DNA from: Albidovulum sp.
Lineage (GTDB): Bacteria > Pseudomonadota > Alphaproteobacteria > Rhodobacterales > Rhodobacteraceae
Assembly (NCBI GenBank): GCA_030837785.1
Contig: JAUQYA010000055.1
Span: 8,839 to 72,838, forward strand
Length of the DNA: 64,000 bases
Direction: 5' to 3'
Positions 60,794 through 64,000 of the stretch are shown here, in pieces. The notes below the pieces were generated by a model. That model was not told where the DNA came from, did not search any database, and saw nothing but the letters and a program-made list of their open reading frames with translations. A program made the position numbers and the translations under genes. The first letter of the stretch is position 1. The number at the start of each line of letters is the position of its first letter.

Positions 60794-61465
60794 TCATTCC
60801 GCCCAGTGGACGGTCGCGTTGGCCAGAACCGCCTTGACCGGCGCCTGCTCGGGCGAAAGCCCCTGGGCGCGGTCGAGGGCGGCGCGCTTGTCCTTCCCGG
60901 TGATGAGGATGTGGCAGGCCATCGCATCGGCCAGGACGCGCGCGGTCAATGTCACCCGGGGCTCGCCCGCGCCCGGGGCCCTGAGCGCCACCAGGACCGG
61001 CGCGTCGGGCGCCAGCGCCTCGGCCAGCCGGTCGGCACCGGGAAAGAGCGAGGCGGTGTGCATGTCGGCCCCCATGCCAAGGAGCAGCACGTCGATCGGC
61101 AGGTGGGGCGACAGCGCCTCGGCCAGCACGTCGAGCGCTGCTTCGGGCTCGGCCGTGCCGGCGTAGAACGGCACGAAGGTCGCGGCGGCCGCGCGTCCGG
61201 TCAGAAGCCGCTGCCGCACCAGCCGTGCGTTCGACCGCTCGTGGGTTTCCGGCAGCCAGCGTTCGTCGTTCAGGAACACCGTCACGCGGTTCCAGTCGAT
61301 GTTGATGCCCGAGAGCGTGTCGAAGACCGGCCCCGGAGTGGTGCCGCCCGGCACGCAGAAGCTCACCCGCTCCCTGCCGCGGAGCGCCGTCGCAAGCTCG
61401 CTTCCCAGCCGGTCCGCGAGCGAGATCATCATCAGTTCGCGGTCGGGATACTCGACAAGTTCCAT
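60794..61465 (-). CDS. pgl: 6-phosphogluconolactonase
   Basis: A 223-residue PGL: FCVPGGTTPGPVFDTLS phosphate loop, VFLNDERWLPETHERSN and LLLGMGADMHTASLFPG (His). It hydrolyses 6-phosphogluconolactone, the second Entner-Doudoroff/pentose phosphate step. It sits between zwf (41 bases) and pgi (22 bases). Confidence 0.95.
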   Translation of the reverse strand: MELVEYPDRELMMISLADRLGSELATALRGRERVSFCVPGGTTPGPVFDTLSGINIDWNRVTVFLNDERWLPETHERSNARLVRQRLLTGRAAAATFVPFYAGTAEPEAALDVLAEALSPHLPIDVLLLGMGADMHTASLFPGADRLAEALAPDAPVLVALRAPGAGEPRVTLTARVLADAMACHILITGKDKRAALDRAQGLSPEQAPVKAVLANATVHWAE

Positions 61466-61506
61466 CTGTCACCTCCCCCGGTCGATGCGCGATGCCCGAC
61501 CGGCGC

Positions 61507-62976
<1,470 letters not shown>

Positions 62977-63079
62977 GCAGGCGGCTCCGTTGTTAGCGCT
63001 ACCATGCCGCTTCATATGACGGCCCGACACGCAAGTCTAGCATCGGATCGAAGCCTGGCCAACGCCTGCCCCCGGTGAT

Positions 63080-63107
63080 GCCAGGCAGGGGACGCCAGGC
63101 AGGGGAC
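63080..63107. repeat. 14-bp tandem duplication in the zwf-rarD intergenic region
   Basis: GCCAGGCAGGGGAC occurs twice in direct repeat (63080-63093 and 63094-63107), in the 250-base divergent region between zwf and the rarD-like gene. It has no other recognisable element. Possible regulatory effect is unproven. Confidence 0.7.
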
Positions 63108-63226
63108 GGCGCCGGGCCTGGTCGCCCGCTCGGCCCCCGGGTGGGCGCAATTGTGCCTGACACAATCGCCCCGGTAGCGGTCGCCACGGGCTTGCGCTAG
63201 GCACGGGGGCGCAGCAGGAGCGCCGC

Positions 63227-64000
63227 ATGACCGAGACCGCACAGCCCCGCCGTCAGGACGGAGACAGTCTTCCGGGCTTTCTCCTCGCGCTGGCGACCTA
63301 TGTGCTGTGGGGCTTCCTGCCCTTCTACATGAAGGCGCTCGCCCATATCGCGCCCGCCGAGGTCGTCGCCCACCGGATCCTCTGGTCGGTGCCGATCGCC
63401 GGCGCGGTTCTGGTGGCGACGGGCCGCACCGCCGATCTTGCCCGCGCATTGCGGACGCCGAGGATGCTCGGCATGGGCGCGCTGACCGCCACCATCGTGT
63501 CGCTGAACTGGGGCATCTACGTCTGGGCGATCGGCGCGGGCCATGCGCTCGACGCGGCGCTGGGCTATTACATCAACCCGCTCTTCTCGATCTTCCTCGG
63601 CCGGGTGCTGCTGCACGAACGGCTTCTGCCGGCGCAATGGCTGGCGATCGGCCTCGCCTGCGTCGCCGTGGCGATCCTGACCTGGGAGGTCGGCCACCTT
63701 CCGGTCGTGGCGCTCAGCCTGCCGCTGACCTGGGGGATCTATGCCTTCTTCAAGAGATCGCTGCCGATCGGCCCCAACCAGGGCTTCATGCTGGAAATCC
63801 TGATGCTGGCGCCCTTCGCGCTTGGCTATATGATCCGCCAGGCCGTCACCGGCCAAAGCCATTTCCTGCAAGGCGTTCCCTTCGACACCGCGATGCTGCT
63901 GGGCTGCGGCGCCGTCACCGCGGTGCCGCTGATCCTCTATGCCAACGCGGCCAAGCGGCTGACGCTTTCGACCATCGCGATCATGCAGTACATCGCGCCG
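63227..64000 (+). CDS. rarD: RarD-type EamA/DMT transporter, 3' truncated by the window
   Basis: The first 258 codons lie in the window and the frame stays open at 64000. It starts with MTETAQPRRQDGDSLPGFLL and about eight hydrophobic helices. YVLWGFLPFYMKAL, VVAHRILWS, NWGIYVWAIGAGHALDAALG and YINPLFSIFLG are RarD family markers (chloramphenicol-sensitive EamA family). RarD proteins are presumed exporters of unknown substrates. ATG 63227 with CAGGAG upstream. Confidence 0.9.
   Translation, partial: MTETAQPRRQDGDSLPGFLLALATYVLWGFLPFYMKALAHIAPAEVVAHRILWSVPIAGAVLVATGRTADLARALRTPRMLGMGALTATIVSLNWGIYVWAIGAGHALDAALGYYINPLFSIFLGRVLLHERLLPAQWLAIGLACVAVAILTWEVGHLPVVALSLPLTWGIYAFFKRSLPIGPNQGFMLEILMLAPFALGYMIRQAVTGQSHFLQGVPFDTAMLLGCGAVTAVPLILYANAAKRLTLSTIAIMQYIAP

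Overview
The window comes from a GC-rich alphaproteobacterium, most likely of the Rhodobacteraceae. The reasons are the gene orders pyrH-frr-uppS-cdsA-dxr-rseP and zwf-pgl-pgi, dense operons with ATGA overlaps, many ABC importers, and IS5- and IS481-type transposase remnants. Genus cannot be told from the sequence alone. No rRNA or tRNA gene, CRISPR array or prophage was seen.

Layout. 1-1546: two outer-membrane beta-barrel genes, the first cut by the window edge. 1560-4807 (minus): a Crp/Fnr regulator, a Tat-exported sulfatase and its formylglycine-generating enzyme. 5028-7298: a scar made of a truncated, frameshifted IS5-family element fused to a broken restriction/helicase gene. 7491-27195: a 20-kb catabolic island containing a nitronate monooxygenase, a two-subunit flavin dehydrogenase, two paralogous Asp/Glu-type racemases, two MaoC hydratases, a hotdog thioesterase, a polar amino acid ABC importer, a TetR regulator, an amidase, an acyl-CoA ligase, a deacetylase-fold hydrolase, an acyl-CoA dehydrogenase, an SDR, a PYROXD2-like oxidoreductase, a RidA protein and a citrate-synthase-fold lyase. 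Its operon promoters share an operator-like motif. 27522-35138: a LysR regulator and a quinone/aromatic/aldehyde detoxification set. 35374-36066: a ferredoxin-like plus double CDGSH protein. 36905-42410 (minus): a signalling operon encoding a periplasmic c-heme protein, a hybrid histidine kinase with two receivers and an HPt, and a receiver domain fused to an EamA transporter. 42516-42714: an IS481 remnant. 42738-49524: core isoprenoid, lipid and nucleotide genes, with miaA divergent. 49673-56979: an AraC regulator and a peptide-type ABC importer with fused ATPases. 57018-62976: a FemAB-like acyltransferase and the glucose/Entner-Doudoroff entry genes. 63227-end: a partial rarD-type permease.

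How the parts fit. The catabolic island reads as uptake of a small polar nitrogen compound, hydrolysis or racemisation, flavin-dependent deamination or oxidation, CoA activation, a beta-oxidation-like sequence (ACAD, MaoC, SDR), then cleavage by a citrate-synthase-fold enzyme and a thioesterase. The substrate cannot be read from the sequence. The most unusual architecture is the phosphorelay whose apparent output domain is a membrane transporter. Housekeeping genes dominate from 43 kb on; 1-43 kb is mainly accessory, with transposon scars at 5-7 kb and 42.5 kb.
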